Notes under the pieces: model-generated
What the model was told of the DNA's origin: nothing
What the model saw: only the letters and a program-made list of their open reading frames with translations
Databases searched by the model: none
In this document: piece after piece, positions 43,024 to 43,819 of the stretch
Layout: the number at the start of each line of letters is the position of its first letter
Position numbering within the stretch: position 1 is the stretch's first letter
Position numbers and translations under genes: made by a program
NCBI GenBank assembly: GCA_014237405.1
Contig: JABZFO010000165.1
Location: 1-43,819, forward strand
Length of the DNA: 43,819 nucleotides
Source: Desulfosarcina sp.
GTDB lineage: Bacteria > Desulfobacterota > Desulfobacteria > Desulfobacterales > Desulfosarcinaceae
Direction of reading: 5' to 3'

Positions 43024-43817
43024 ATGAATATAGCCAAGAGTAAAATGTCCGCACTGCCCCCGTTTTTTTGTTAAACATGATCCTATGTATTGCAGTGCTG
43101 TCAGCTTTCTCACCGGCAGCATTTTCACAATCTTCGAAAAACATGCTGAAAATGGTGTTTATCGAGGTCGATTCTCCTGAAAAAGTTAAAAAGCTTGCCC
43201 GTATGGGTATTGATATCGCAGCAGTCAGGAAATTGGAGGACGCAGGGAAAAAGGAACTCAAAGCAGCCAGATACCGCGTTGAGGCCGTGGTCTCATCAAA
43301 AGATGAGAAAAAACTGGCACGGGAAGGGCTTGATTGGTCACTCGCCGTAAGCAGCCGGCAGGCAATGGCGGCCGAGGTAATGAGAGCCGCGGAGAGTGTG
43401 TATCACAGTTTTGAAGAACCCACCCTTGGCATCAAGGATCAACTCCATCAAATTACCGCGGATTATCCTGATATCACCTACCTCACCACCATTGGATACA
43501 GTATTCAAAACCGCCCGCTGCTGGCGATGTGTCTGTCAAAAAACAAGGCGCGACACGGAAGGGGTGCCAAGCCTGAGGTGCTGATTCTGTCGACCCATCA
43601 TGCGAGGGAATGGGTGGCCACGGAAATGGCCATGCGTCTGATCAAATATCTCACGGCAAATTATGGAACCGACGACCGGGTAACCAGCTTGTTGGACACG
43701 AGTAAAGATCCGCACCCAAAGGGTGCGGCTTTGAAAAATCCCCCCATAGGGGGGACAAGGCCCTGCCCCCAAATAGGGGGCGGGCCGTGCGAGTTGTGCC
43801 GTCGTTATGATACTTAA
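43024..43817 (+). pseudogene. zinc carboxypeptidase (M14), damaged at both ends
   Basis: The main frame (ATG 43077) gives a hydrophobic start without basic residues, MILCIAVLSAFSPAAFSQ, then a pro-region and the M14 domain to the first metal site: STHHAREWVATEMAMRLIKY (His175, Glu178 in HAREW). A better start lies at 43024 (after AAAGGGGGG) and reads MNIAKSKMSALPPFF before a stop; adding one base to the T7 run at 43063 would join it to the signal peptide. After VTSLLDT, where relatives continue into the substrate-binding half, the sequence turns into a hairpin-rich insert and the frame ends. Pseudogene, or a gene with slippage at T7 plus an insertion. Confidence 0.7.
43710..43783. repeat. cluster of three hairpins inside the carboxypeptidase
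   Basis: CCGCACCC/GGGTGCGG, CCCCCC/GGGGGG and CCCTGCCCCC/GGGGGCGGG follow one another within 75 nt. This is the start of foreign sequence that interrupts the gene; the rest lies beyond the window. Confidence 0.6.
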
Positions 43818-43819
43818 TC

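Noticed and set aside
43710-43783. Hairpin cluster as a CRISPR array or attC site
   Set aside because: The three hairpins differ in sequence, there are no spacers, and no integrase or cas gene is near.

Overview
The window looks like chromosomal DNA of a sulfate-reducer-type Desulfobacterota bacterium (Desulfobacterales or Desulfosarcina-like). This is an inference from gene content: GlnD/Amt/PII/GS nitrogen genes, many sigma-54 promoters with an NtrC-type regulator, Cache-domain sensors, YebG, a CCC-type transporter, GC-rich genes and AT-rich intergenic DNA full of short inverted-repeat elements. No rRNA, tRNA or CRISPR array was recognised.

Layout. 1-7.8 kb: nitrogen assimilation. A solo Amt transporter with a strong terminator is followed by an operon glnD-amtB-glnK-glnA, headed by a near-perfect sigma-54 promoter that also fixes the glnD start. 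7.9-8.7 kb: small HNH gene (yajD) with a probable frameshift at its start, and dispersed repeats. 8.7-13.7 kb: Cache histidine kinase plus NtrC-type regulator, two identical 14-bp palindromes, a sigma-54 promoter, a 73-residue stand-alone histidine-kinase dimerisation domain and an OFA-type MFS transporter; this reads as one self-contained regulatory unit. 13.9-15.8 kb: an unrecognised gene, then a sigma-54 promoter module with structured leader RNA and a 58-residue exported peptide. The module (about 258 nt) recurs at 42.45 kb with compensating base changes.

15.97-25.2 kb: a tightly overlapping operon encoding a P1/DmpA-type peptidase, a complete Dpp/Opp-type peptide ABC transporter whose second permease is fused to an M20 peptidase, ketopantoate reductase and ketopantoate hydroxymethyltransferase. 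I suggest it links uptake and hydrolysis of beta-alanyl (or pantothenate-related) peptides with pantothenate synthesis. 25.4-34 kb: PilZ protein, tandem yebG genes, two tRNA trans-editing proteins (YbaK and AlaX types), lipoprotein, second PanE paralogue, GIY-YIG, NYN-LOTUS, RNase H-like exonuclease, cold-shock protein, DUF2892 protein. 34-37.3 kb: a decayed FHA gene and a CCC (SLC12-like) transporter.

37.3-43.8 kb: a degenerating accessory region: small secreted Cache protein, HDAC-like gene cut off next to a group II intron remnant, a 194-bp MITE with terminal inverted repeats and a TAA duplication, a TPR protein with a CxxCH motif, the second promoter/leader module, and a zinc carboxypeptidase broken at both ends. 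All function calls come from reading motifs by eye; no database search was run.
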